From NCBI GenBank assembly GCA_020161535.1, contig JAIUNW010000001.1, positions 248,001 through 312,000 on the forward strand: a stretch of 64,000 nucleotides of DNA, given 5' to 3'. Positions 52,632 to 60,325 of the stretch are shown one piece after another. The DNA is from Bacteroidota bacterium (GTDB taxonomy: Bacteria > Bacteroidota > Bacteroidia > Chitinophagales > Chitinophagaceae). Within the stretch, counting starts at the first letter, position 1. The number at the start of each line of letters is the position of its first letter. The notes below the pieces were generated by a model. It made no database searches. It was not told the origin of the DNA and worked only from the letters and a program-made list of their open reading frames with translations. Made by a program: the position numbers and the translations under genes.

Positions 52632-55600
52632 TTATTTAACACTCACGAGTACATTGATTTTGCCAATACCTGCGCCGTTGAAGTCGGCCAAGGCCTTGCC
52701 AATCACCTGACCCACTTTTACCTTGTCAGGGTCGGCCTTCATAGCAGCACCCGGAGTAGATGAACTAACCAGTAAATCACCTCGTTTAATGGCACCACCT
52801 TCCATGGTAACTTTGGTGGGGATAACACCAATTACACCCATCGGCACGCCAGCGTCGCCGAGTTTTTCATTGATGTTTTTCTCCGTCAGCAATACACCCG
52901 GTTTGGTGGCATATACGCCCGCAACGAGGGTAGAATAAGGCTTGGATGATTTAACCACTGTACGGTCGTTGCTGGCAGAGATTTCCAGCACATCGCCGGG
53001 CTCGTAAGTTGTCAGGCTACCTTCCACCGAAAAATGCTCAGCCACATCAGCACCTGAGTACTGGGCGCCGCCATTAAAATAACCGCGTCCGTTTGCATCG
53101 ATTCTTGCCACATTGGTGCCGCCAACCTGGAATTCAGCGAGGTTACCAGTACCAGCCACGCCCAATGCTGCTAAAAGTGCTGTTCCATTACCTGAACCGG
53201 TAACTTCATTGGCATAGGCCATCACACCAATACCGTCGCTGCTCGTTCCCATTACGCCTATTGCGTTTGTACGACCGGCTGGACTACCTGTTGCAGCATT
53301 GTATCCGTAGATTGCCGGACTTCCATCGCCGGCTGTTTCACCAACGATGGCTGTTCCCAAACCGGAATTGTTGGCATACAAACCGGCACCATATGGAACT
53401 GTGGAGGTGGCTTCAATACCGTTGATGGCACCGATGGCAATAATAGCCGTGGTTTGGTCGGCTTCGGCTTGAATAGCAGGTAAAGCTGATCCACCATCCG
53501 CATGTGTTACAACATGTAAACCCGTGCCAGCATCAGAAGTCGCTTCAATGGCCACCTGGTTTTGCGAATACGCAGACAGACCAATATTATTGATGGACGA
53601 AGCTTTCACCCCGATACCATTGTTGGTGAAACCCGCCACCGCTGTTCCCATGCCAGAGTGTGTGCCAATAACACCAAAAGCATTGGTAGAAGAAGTTCCT
53701 GTAACGGCACCCCATACGCCAGAAGAATTGGCATTGGGCGATGCGTGTTCAATATTACCATTAACACCCGATACCAAGGCAGCGTTTGCATTGGATCCTA
53801 CAATTGGAATGCCGGGACCGTAGTTATAGAGGGAAAACAGGTTGCTGTTATCGGTGTATTTAGTAGACGCCGGAGTCGGAAAGGGAATCGAAAAAGAAGT
53901 TCCTGATCCCGTTGCATCTGCCTGCGGTGCCCACTGGGTACCATTGAATTTCAATACCTGACCAGTGGTGGGTGCTACCGATGAAATCGGTGTACCGGCA
54001 ATCTTGCCCAGGGTTGGGTTGGGATAAGTACCGGCGAGATCACCTGAAGCGGCGCCATTGGGCGGCAAGCTGGTTGGAATCACGCCTGTTGCCAGTTTAG
54101 CGCTGGTGATGGTACCATCGGTAATCTTCGCTGCAGTTACGGCACCGTCGGCCAGTTTCGCCGTGCTTACAACAGCATCAGCCATTTTAGCAGCCGTTAT
54201 TGCATTGGCCGCAATGGTCGGATTCGGATAGCTACCTGCCAGGTCGCCACCCGCTGCACCGGTTGGCGCGCCGCTACCACCCGTTGCTTCTGCCGCAGGC
54301 GCCCATTGTGTTCCATTGTATTTCAGAATCTGGCCAGTTGTCGGCAAGGTCGCTGCGACAGCTACGCCATTTATTTTCGCCACGGCGGGTGAAGGATAGC
54401 TACCACTGAGGTCGCCCGAGGCGGTACCATTCGGCGGCAAGCTGGTGGGGATTACACCCGATGCGATTTTCGCACTCGTAACAGCACCATCGGCCAGTTT
54501 TGCTGTGCCAATGGAGGCATCAGCGATTTTGGCACTGGTGATGGCGTTGTTGGCCACCGTTGGGTTGGGGTAAGAGCCAGTCAGGTCGCCACCAGCTGCA
54601 CCCGTTGGTGAGCCACTACCGCCCGAGGCCTCATTCGCCGGCGCCCATTGTGTGCCGTTAAATTTCAGTATTTGTCCGCTGACAGGCGCTGTTGCCGCCA
54701 GGGTATAACCATTCAGTTTACCCACCGTTGGCGCGGGATAGTTGCCACTCAAATCGCCCGAGGCAGCGCCGGAAGGCGGCAGGCTGCTGGGGATCACCCC
54801 ACTGGCCAGTTTGGCTGAGGTGATGGTGCCATCGGGTATTTTTACGGCAGTAACCGACCCATCGGCCAGTTTTGCCGTCGTAACTGCATTTGCTGCTAAA
54901 TCTGCGCTGGCAACGGTACCATCGGCGATTTTGGCCGTGGTTACTGCATTGTCGGCGATTTTAGCAGTGGAAACGGCGTTATCGGCCAGTTTCGGGTTGG
55001 TGATGGCTGCGTCGAGTACCTTGGTCGTGCTGATCGCATTGTCCGCAATTTTGCCATTGGTAACGGCATTATTGGCCACCGTTGGATTGGGATAAGTGCC
55101 TGCAAGATCGCCGCCGGCAGCACCGGTGGGCGAACCGCTACCACCCGAAGGAATTACGCCCGGCGCCAGTTTGGCGGCGGTGATGGTACCATCGGCGATT
55201 TTTGCCGCGGTAACAGCATTATCGGCCAGTTTCGGGTTGGTGATCGATGCGTCTTGTACCTTGGCTGTACTGATCGCGTTATCGGCAATTTTGCCATTGG
55301 TAACGGCTGCATTGGCGATAGACGGGTTGGGATAAGTACCAGTGAGGTCGCCCGCAGCAGCGCCGGTAGGTGGCAGCGAAGTCGGTATAACACCCGAAGC
55401 CAGCTTGGCGGCAGTAACCGAACCATCGGCTATTTTATTAGTGGTAATGGCTGCATTAGCCAGTTTTCCAGATGTTACAGCACCAGCAGCGATGGAGGGT
55501 GCTGGATAGGTTCCTGTCAGGTCGCCACTGGCAGCGCCGCTGGCGCTTGATCCAGAAAGCACGCCCGGCGCCAGTTTGGCGGCGGTGATGGAACCATCGG

Positions 55601-56129
55601 GAATTTTATCGGCCGTCACCGCGCCCGTTCCCAGTTTGGTGCTGGTAACCGCGCCGTCTTTGATGGCCGGGTTGGGGAAGTTTCCGCTCAGGTCGCCGCC
55701 GGCTGCGCCAATGGGATTGGCAGACTCAGCGCGGAAAGCGAAGGGAACACTGGTCAGTGGGCTGGAACCCAGCGACACAAAATTGGTTCCCCCTTTGGGA
55801 TCCATTTCAATTTCAACATATTTCAAGGTGGTGGCCGACCAGTTGACGCCCGACAGGGTACCTGTCAGGTTACTGCCCCCTTCGCTACCGATCGCGGTAG
55901 AAAAGAGACCGAACTGGTTGGTGGTCACCGTTCTTCTTTCTGAATACACAATAATGCCGGTGGGTGATGCTTCGTGAATAGAAACCCGGATGGAAACTGA
56001 TTGGTTGGATAAGGGCGCTCCGTATGCATTTCTGGCGATCCCCTGGTAATTGATCTGTTTTGGCACCTGTGCGTATACAGAGGAACACAAAAACAGTCCT
56101 ACCACAAATGGCATAACTTGTTTTATCAT
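52632..56129 (-). CDS. Very long repetitive secreted fibre-like protein
   Basis: 1165 residues: signal peptide (MIKQVMPFVVGLFLCSSVYAQ); a Bacteroidota N-terminal domain (residues 24-135; QINYQGIARNAYGAPLSNQS, SSPLTSVPFAFRAE); a repeat region (about 140-745) in which GDLxGxYPNPT blocks alternate with rows of ITxAKIADG/VTxAKLADG hexads; a second region of NAxGVxGxSxxGxGVxA units (about 760-985); and a C-terminal domain (about 1000-1165; EPGDVLEISASNDRTVVKSS). The repeats resemble phage tail-fibre or trimeric adhesin stalks with beta-helical structure. It has no T9SS tail itself; the preceding gene does. Confidence 0.82.
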   Translation of the reverse strand: MIKQVMPFVVGLFLCSSVYAQVPKQINYQGIARNAYGAPLSNQSVSIRVSIHEASPTGIIVYSERRTVTTNQFGLFSTAIGSEGGSNLTGTLSGVNWSATTLKYVEIEMDPKGGTNFVSLGSSPLTSVPFAFRAESANPIGAAGGDLSGNFPNPAIKDGAVTSTKLGTGAVTADKIPDGSITAAKLAPGVLSGSSASGAASGDLTGTYPAPSIAAGAVTSGKLANAAITTNKIADGSVTAAKLASGVIPTSLPPTGAAAGDLTGTYPNPSIANAAVTNGKIADNAISTAKVQDASITNPKLADNAVTAAKIADGTITAAKLAPGVIPSGGSGSPTGAAGGDLAGTYPNPTVANNAVTNGKIADNAISTTKVLDAAITNPKLADNAVSTAKIADNAVTTAKIADGTVASADLAANAVTTAKLADGSVTAVKIPDGTITSAKLASGVIPSSLPPSGAASGDLSGNYPAPTVGKLNGYTLAATAPVSGQILKFNGTQWAPANEASGGSGSPTGAAGGDLTGSYPNPTVANNAITSAKIADASIGTAKLADGAVTSAKIASGVIPTSLPPNGTASGDLSGSYPSPAVAKINGVAVAATLPTTGQILKYNGTQWAPAAEATGGSGAPTGAAGGDLAGSYPNPTIAANAITAAKMADAVVSTAKLADGAVTAAKITDGTITSAKLATGVIPTSLPPNGAASGDLAGTYPNPTLGKIAGTPISSVAPTTGQVLKFNGTQWAPQADATGSGTSFSIPFPTPASTKYTDNSNLFSLYNYGPGIPIVGSNANAALVSGVNGNIEHASPNANSSGVWGAVTGTSSTNAFGVIGTHSGMGTAVAGFTNNGIGVKASSINNIGLSAYSQNQVAIEATSDAGTGLHVVTHADGGSALPAIQAEADQTTAIIAIGAINGIEATSTVPYGAGLYANNSGLGTAIVGETAGDGSPAIYGYNAATGSPAGRTNAIGVMGTSSDGIGVMAYANEVTGSGNGTALLAALGVAGTGNLAEFQVGGTNVARIDANGRGYFNGGAQYSGADVAEHFSVEGSLTTYEPGDVLEISASNDRTVVKSSKPYSTLVAGVYATKPGVLLTEKNINEKLGDAGVPMGVIGVIPTKVTMEGGAIKRGDLLVSSSTPGAAMKADPDKVKVGQVIGKALADFNGAGIGKINVLVSVK

Positions 56130-56152
56130 TGGAATGGATTTAGAGGTATTTG

Positions 56153-56698
56153 TTAGTTAATCTTGATTATTTTGTAAGCGCCTTTTCTGACAATGCCACC
56201 CTGAAGCGGTTCCAGTTCAACATATAAGAAATAGTATCCGGCGGCCAGCTTCGTCATGTTAAATGTCTCGGTGGTACCGTACCCATAATAGGCATATGAT
56301 TTCTGGGTGAGTCGCTCGCCCTTGGCAGTAAACAACATACAATGCAGGTTACCCGGCTGGTTTACCGACACCTGCACCTGTAAAATGGAGCGAACTGGGT
56401 TGGGTAAGATTTTCACTTCGCCCGGCGCAAAACTGGGCTCGTCTGAAATGGTCATCAACCCATTGTTATCGGGTTGAAGCAAGCCCTGGGTCAGCAAGAA
56501 TGACTTATTATCGGCGATACGCGTGTCGATTCGCACCAGTTCACCGATGCTCCAGTCAGTCATCAATTGGTCGTTCTTAAAACTACCGCCGGCGCTGTTG
56601 TTGGTCACCGTAGTACCTTCCTGCGCCAGGCTACTGGCCGCCAAAAAGAGCGAAAAAACGCCGGTTAGTAATAGTTGTTTTGGACGGTTTAAGTTCAT
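56153..56698 (-). CDS. T9SS C-terminal sorting-domain protein
   Basis: 181 residues: signal peptide (MNLNRPKQLLLTGVFSLFLAASSLAQ), a small N-terminal beta part (DWSIGELVRIDTRI, FLLTQGLLQPD) and a C-terminal type A sorting domain (VKILPNPVRSILQVQV, YFLYVELEPL, KGAYKIIKIN) recognised by the type IX secretion system and usually removed during surface attachment. Most of the protein is the sorting domain. It could be a carrier or surface anchor for the fibre protein 24 bases downstream in the same unit. Confidence 0.8.
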   Translation of the reverse strand: MNLNRPKQLLLTGVFSLFLAASSLAQEGTTVTNNSAGGSFKNDQLMTDWSIGELVRIDTRIADNKSFLLTQGLLQPDNNGLMTISDEPSFAPGEVKILPNPVRSILQVQVSVNQPGNLHCMLFTAKGERLTQKSYAYYGYGTTETFNMTKLAAGYYFLYVELEPLQGGIVRKGAYKIIKIN

Positions 56699-57198
56699 AC
56701 GTTGGATTATACGAATCCGGATAAATAATACTCCGGACAGCTTTAACGTAGATTTCGGCGTAAAATTTTGGCAATCACTGAAAATCTCGCGGTTCGATCC
56801 CGTGCTCGGTTAAAATGCTTGTAGGCCGCCAAGCGTTTGCTCCATTGGGCAAAGGGGCGAAAATGAACAAACTATATAGGAGAATGGGACGGTGTAAAGA
56901 AAATTGACCTGGGCAGTCAATGCAGGTTTGGTCTTACATTCTTTATCATTTTAGTGCTGCGGCCAAGGCGGCCTTGACTGGAATTATAAGTCTTGCTCTA
57001 CTGCCAGCGTTAAGCAAATTATTCGAATAATTATATACCAATAAATATTATATTTCATTGATAAATAAATAATTGCATAAAAAAGCCGAAAAATCATTAC
57101 TGATCTTTCGGCAGAAGAAAATTTGACTTTGGCAGGCTTAGAAAAGGGCCATCCTGTGAACAAGACAGCCACTAACGATTGCTTGCCATATGAAAATC
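56699..57198. other. 500-base intergenic gap with tRNA-like fragment and a terminator
   Basis: AT-rich gap between two minus-strand genes. At 56788-56804 the sequence CGCGGTTCGATCCCGTG has the form of a tRNA T-arm (5-bp stem, TTCGATC loop), followed by an acceptor-like CTCGGTTA, but no matching 5' half exists, so no intact tRNA is here. The terminator at 57079-57112 is described separately. A 62-codon minus-strand frame at 56984-57172 has no support. Otherwise nothing recognisable. Confidence 0.5.
57079..57112 (-). terminator. Terminator of the small Ala-rich lipoprotein gene
   Basis: Minus-strand hairpin: 57101-57112 (TGATCTTTCGGC on the plus strand) pairs with GCCGAAAAATCA (57085-57096), 12 bp including one wobble, loop of four, followed by a run of Ts (plus-strand As 57079-57084). 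It lies 87 bases beyond the stop. Confidence 0.7.
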
Positions 57199-57408
57199 TT
57201 ACTTTTTCAGGGAGTCAACCTTTGCTTTCAGGCTATCAACAGCTGCAGAAGCAGTAGAATCGATAGTAGCTTTAGCGCTATCAACAGTTGCGGTAACAGC
57301 AGAGTCTACTTTAGAAGCAGCAGCTTCAGTAGCTTCAGTTGCAGTGTCAGCAGCATTGTTACAAGCAGCGAAGGCGCCGATAGCCATAACGAAAAGGAGC
57401 TTTTTCAT
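57199..57408 (-). CDS. Small Ala-rich helical lipoprotein
   Basis: 69 residues: lipoprotein signal MKKLLFVMAIGAFAACNN (lipobox FAAC), then about 50 residues of Ala/Ser/Thr/Asp/Lys with recurring VDS or IDS every 7-8 residues (KVDSAVTATVDSAKATIDS, then AAVDSLKAKVDSLKK), predicting a single long amphipathic helix that could form a coiled coil. It ends in two lysines. The design recalls Braun's lipoprotein (Lpp), but no homology is claimed. Short ORF, strong signal and its own terminator support it as a real gene. It is divergent from the ECF sigma gene. Confidence 0.75.
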   Translation of the reverse strand: MKKLLFVMAIGAFAACNNAADTATEATEAAASKVDSAVTATVDSAKATIDSTASAAVDSLKAKVDSLKK

Positions 57409-57548
57409 GAGAGTTCTTTTAGTATTAGTTTGAATAATGATTTCTTATTAATACGGAGATCGGAAAAAGGTAACCCGGCGCAGAAAAAAAAATTTTCGCC
57501 CATCTTTGCGGGTTACTATTTGTTATTTTATGTATTAAATAATACAGC

Positions 57549-58112
57549 GTGAGTGTAGATCCGGCAGAACGGGATTTATTGACAGGATTGGGAAAAAAAG
57601 ACACAACGGCCACCGAAACCATCTACCGCCGGCACTATTCCATGGTGCAGTCGATGGTATTGGCAGGCAATGGGAGTATTGACGATGCCCGTGATGTTTT
57701 CCAGGAAACAATGCTGGTATTGTACGACAAAGTTCGAAATCCGGGGTTTGAGCTCACCTGTCTGTTGAAGACATATATCTATTCGGTGGCCCGAAGGCTT
57801 TGGTTGAAGCGGCGACAACTTTCACAAAAAACCGTTCCGGCGCTGGAGGACATCGAAGAAACAGTTTCTGTAGAAGAAGATGTAGATGCAACGGAAAATG
57901 CAGAGTCGGCGTTTTTAATCATGGACAAAGCGATGGCCGGTCTCGGTGAACCTTGCCGAAGTTTGTTGACGGCCTTCTACCTTGAGAAACGCAGTATGTC
58001 GGAGATAGCGGGCAATTTTGGTTACACCAACGCAGAAAACGCCAAGAACCAGAAGTACAAATGCCTGACCAGATTGAAAAAATTATTTTTTGCCCGGTAT
58101 AAAAGCCAGTAA
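57549..58112 (+). CDS. ECF-type RNA polymerase sigma factor (module 3)
   Basis: 187 residues, start GTG at 57549. Region 2: IDDARDVFQETMLVLYDKV, LLKTYIYSVARRLWLKRRQL. Then an acidic linker (ALEDIEETVSVEEDVDATEN) and region 4 with CRSLLTAFYLEKRSMSEIAG and FGYTNAENAKNQKYKCLTRLK. It is followed after two bases by the anti-sigma/protease gene, with which it must form a regulatory pair. An upstream CATCTTTG at 57510-57517 is a near match to the -7 box. Confidence 0.88.
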   Translation: MSVDPAERDLLTGLGKKDTTATETIYRRHYSMVQSMVLAGNGSIDDARDVFQETMLVLYDKVRNPGFELTCLLKTYIYSVARRLWLKRRQLSQKTVPALEDIEETVSVEEDVDATENAESAFLIMDKAMAGLGEPCRSLLTAFYLEKRSMSEIAGNFGYTNAENAKNQKYKCLTRLKKLFFARYKSQ

Positions 58113-58114
58113 AG

Positions 58115-59227
58115 ATGAACGAGGACGTACAAATATTGGAAATGGTGGAGCGGTACTTGTTGGGTGAGATGTCGCCCGAAGAGCGTGCCCAGTTTGAGGC
58201 TATCCGTGCTCTTCGCCCGGAAGTGGACCAACTGGTGGTGGAACATGGTCTTTTTCTACGCCAGGTAGATGAATATGGCGATCGCAAATCAATCAAATCA
58301 TTTCTGCACGATACCCAGCATAACCTGGAGCTTTCCGGCGACATCAGTACCGAACAGCCCAAGGTGCGCTTTATGACCGATCGCTACAAGCGGGTTTTCT
58401 TTGTAGCAGCCTCCATCGCTGGCTTAACCGCCCTGGCCATCAGCGGCATCGTCAGCTATTTTACGCCCAAGGGCAGCACTTCTGAAATCGCCCTTTTGAA
58501 GCGGGAATTGAACCTGGTGAAAAAAACCACCCTGCAAACCCAACACCAGGTGAATAACCTGAGTGTGGTGCCTGCGCCCGCAGACAACCGGCCCGTTCGC
58601 CCCTCAGATCCCGGGAAATTTGGCGGCACCGGCTTTTTGATCGACGGTCGTGGTTACCTCGTTACCTCGGCGCATGTGGTTGCCAAGGCCGATTCAGTAT
58701 ATATTAGTAATGCCAAGGGCGAATTCTATAAAACAAAACTGCTGCACCTCAACAACGAAACGGATATTGCCATCCTGAAAATTGTTGACGATCGCTTCAC
58801 CGCGTTGAGCAGCCTGCCGTATAGCCTGCGTACGAAAAAGGCCGAACTCGGCGAACCCATTTTCACCCTGGGTTTCCCCCGTACCGAAATCGTGTACAAC
58901 GAAGGCTACCTGAGTGCGAAAACCGGTTTCAATGGCGATACCACGGCTTACCAGGTGTCGATCGCAGCCAACCCCGGCAACTCCGGCGGCCCCATCTTCA
59001 ACCACAATGGCGAAATCATCGGTGTACTGAGCGGCAAGCAAACCACCGCCGAAGGTGCTGTCTTTACCAGCCTCAGCAAGAACATCTTGCGCGCCATCGA
59101 CTCCCTGAAAACCGACAGCAGCAACCTCAGCATCCACCTCCCGCTGCACAGCAGCCTCCGCGGTGTTGAACGGGTGCAACAAATCAAACAGATTGAAAGC
59201 TGTGTTTTCAATGTAATGTCATTCTAA
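58115..59227 (+). CDS. Membrane-anchored trypsin-like protease with anti-sigma-like cytoplasmic head
   Basis: 370 residues. Residues 1-90: cytoplasmic acidic helical segment (MVERYLLGEMSPEERAQFEA) resembling anti-sigma N-termini in this phylum. Residues 93-115: one membrane helix. Residues 120-160: coiled, Pro-rich linker. Residues 165-340: S1C (DegP/HtrA-like) trypsin fold with intact triad His187 (VTSAHVVA), Asp217 (NNETDIAILK), Ser290 (ANPGNSGGPIF). No PDZ domain. The protease would face the periplasm. Two bases separate it from the sigma gene. Likely job: hold the sigma factor inside and respond to, or make, a cleavage event outside. The 3' end abuts cassette 2. Confidence 0.87.
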   Translation: MNEDVQILEMVERYLLGEMSPEERAQFEAIRALRPEVDQLVVEHGLFLRQVDEYGDRKSIKSFLHDTQHNLELSGDISTEQPKVRFMTDRYKRVFFVAASIAGLTALAISGIVSYFTPKGSTSEIALLKRELNLVKKTTLQTQHQVNNLSVVPAPADNRPVRPSDPGKFGGTGFLIDGRGYLVTSAHVVAKADSVYISNAKGEFYKTKLLHLNNETDIAILKIVDDRFTALSSLPYSLRTKKAELGEPIFTLGFPRTEIVYNEGYLSAKTGFNGDTTAYQVSIAANPGNSGGPIFNHNGEIIGVLSGKQTTAEGAVFTSLSKNILRAIDSLKTDSSNLSIHLPLHSSLRGVERVQQIKQIESCVFNVMSF

Positions 59228-59242
59228 TAAGGCAAGACTGCT

Positions 59243-59280
59243 GTTTAAAGTTTAATGTCTAAGGTTTAAGGTTGCTCCGC
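59243..59280 (+). repeat. 38-base inverted repeat, left arm of cassette 2
   Basis: Begins GTTTAAAGTTTAATG, ends GGTTGCTCCGC (one G fewer than the other three copies). It starts 15 bases after the protease stop. Confidence 0.82.
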
Positions 59281-59596
59281 GTGCGGGGAGGCTTTTTTAT
59301 CAATGGCTGCCCGTTTATTTCGCACGTTGTTTTCTGATTGATCTCAACCTTTTATTATTTAATTCTCTTCAACATATTTGCTATTTGAAACTTACCTTAT
59401 GGGTTTCTGTAAGGATACAAGCTTTGGCAATGACGAATTTTAATTTACCGCCTTATATTGGTACACGACAAAGGGGAAAATAACAGCCAACCCGATGTGT
59501 TATAAACTAGTGCTAGGTTGAAAGTTTAAGCCAATGACGCATATAAGAGTTTACAGCCGGAATTCTAAAATGTGAATTACGCAAAAATGCATTTAA

Positions 59597-60073
59597 ATGA
59601 GCTTCGCTGAATTTTTATCAAAGAATTGGTCCCAAATTACAGTCGTACTGACTGCATTAGGAGCTGTGATAAAGATTATTTTTGATTTCCAAATCCGAAA
59701 AAAGGAAATAAAATTTGAATATTTATTCAAAGAGAAAGCAAGTTCATTTCAAGATTTCATGATTTGTCTTCAAAACTTCAAAACCCAACTTATTAAAGAA
59801 GCATATATACATAAGTATGGTAGTTCTACTTTTTCCGAATTCGAAACGACCATGGACAAATCCAGAAAAGAACTTGAAAGCAAAATAAATTTACTTCTAA
59901 TTTACTGCTCACATAAGGAAAAAGAATCGCTTTACGCAATTCTTAATAGTTGCACATTTGTTCTCCATGCGATTAAAAACGTAAATGTAAATGATGTAGA
60001 AAAAGTTCTGCAAGATAATTGCAAAAAAAATGATGCTATTATTAACAAGTTAATTAAGAACTTCCATCTTTAG
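59597..60073 (+). CDS. Hypothetical membrane protein, AT-rich (probably acquired)
   Basis: 158 residues: a membrane helix near the N-terminus (residues 13-33, ITVVLTALGAVIKIIFDF) and then a fully helical, Lys/Asn-rich cytoplasmic part (KKEIKFEYLFKEKASSFQDF, ESLYAILNSCTFVLHAIKNV). The topology is like small membrane-helical effector or immunity proteins, but no family is recognisable. Codon use (AAA, AAT, ATT, TTA rich) differs sharply from the neighbours. It lies inside the inverted-repeat cassette 59243-60315 and has no operon partner. Confidence 0.7.
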   Translation: MSFAEFLSKNWSQITVVLTALGAVIKIIFDFQIRKKEIKFEYLFKEKASSFQDFMICLQNFKTQLIKEAYIHKYGSSTFSEFETTMDKSRKELESKINLLLIYCSHKEKESLYAILNSCTFVLHAIKNVNVNDVEKVLQDNCKKNDAIINKLIKNFHL

Positions 60074-60276
60074 TGAGCAACTAAATTGCTTCCTTTTATG
60101 ATTTTCTTGTATTTGCATCTCTTTAAGGCTTAGGTTACTAAAACAAAGCCCGATTGAAAATGCTTTTGTATGCTGTATAAAATCAACCGGATTCAAAACA
60201 AACGAGGCTGGCGCAAAACCATAAGGATACCCCCCTGCACCCATTGGAATTTGCCATAACTGACGCTGCTACACCT

Positions 60277-60315
60277 GCGGCAGCAACTTTAAACCTTAAA
60301 CTTTAAACTTTAGAC
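60277..60315 (-). repeat. 39-base inverted repeat, right arm of cassette 2
   Basis: On the minus strand starts GTCTAAAGTTTAAAG and ends GTTGCTGCCGC. It ends ten bases before the stop of the nucleotidyltransferase gene. Confidence 0.85.
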
Positions 60316-60325
60316 TCGAAGCTGC

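Larger units (their letters stand above)
59243..60315. repeat. Cassette 2: 1073-base element bounded by the same inverted repeats, with a foreign-looking gene
   Basis: Between the convergent protease and nucleotidyltransferase genes. Contents: a left gap (59281-59596) with a GC-rich short hairpin near 59272-59287, an inverted CAACC (59488-59492)/GGTTG (59516-59520) pair and otherwise nothing recognisable; the 158-residue AT-rich gene (59597-60073); and a 200-base gap (60074-60276) without a supported gene. The base composition inside is clearly more AT-rich than the flanks. A non-autonomous mobile or gene-capture unit is inferred; no integrase is present. Confidence 0.6.

Noticed and set aside
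56788-56812. A complete tRNA gene
   Set aside because: Only the T-arm and 3' acceptor strand fit. No D-arm, anticodon arm or matching 5' acceptor strand lies upstream.
56984-57172. 62-codon minus-strand frame rich in Ile and Tyr
   Set aside because: It spans the terminator hairpin of the neighbouring gene and lies in AT-rich non-coding sequence.
58694-59182. 162-codon antisense frame under the protease gene
   Set aside because: It opposes the trypsin domain with its intact catalytic triad; codon bias of the real gene leaves the shadow frame open.
60050-60244. 64-codon minus-strand frame beside the cargo gene
   Set aside because: It overlaps the cargo gene's 3' end and has neither a signal nor a domain. 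It may be part of the cassette's non-coding structure.
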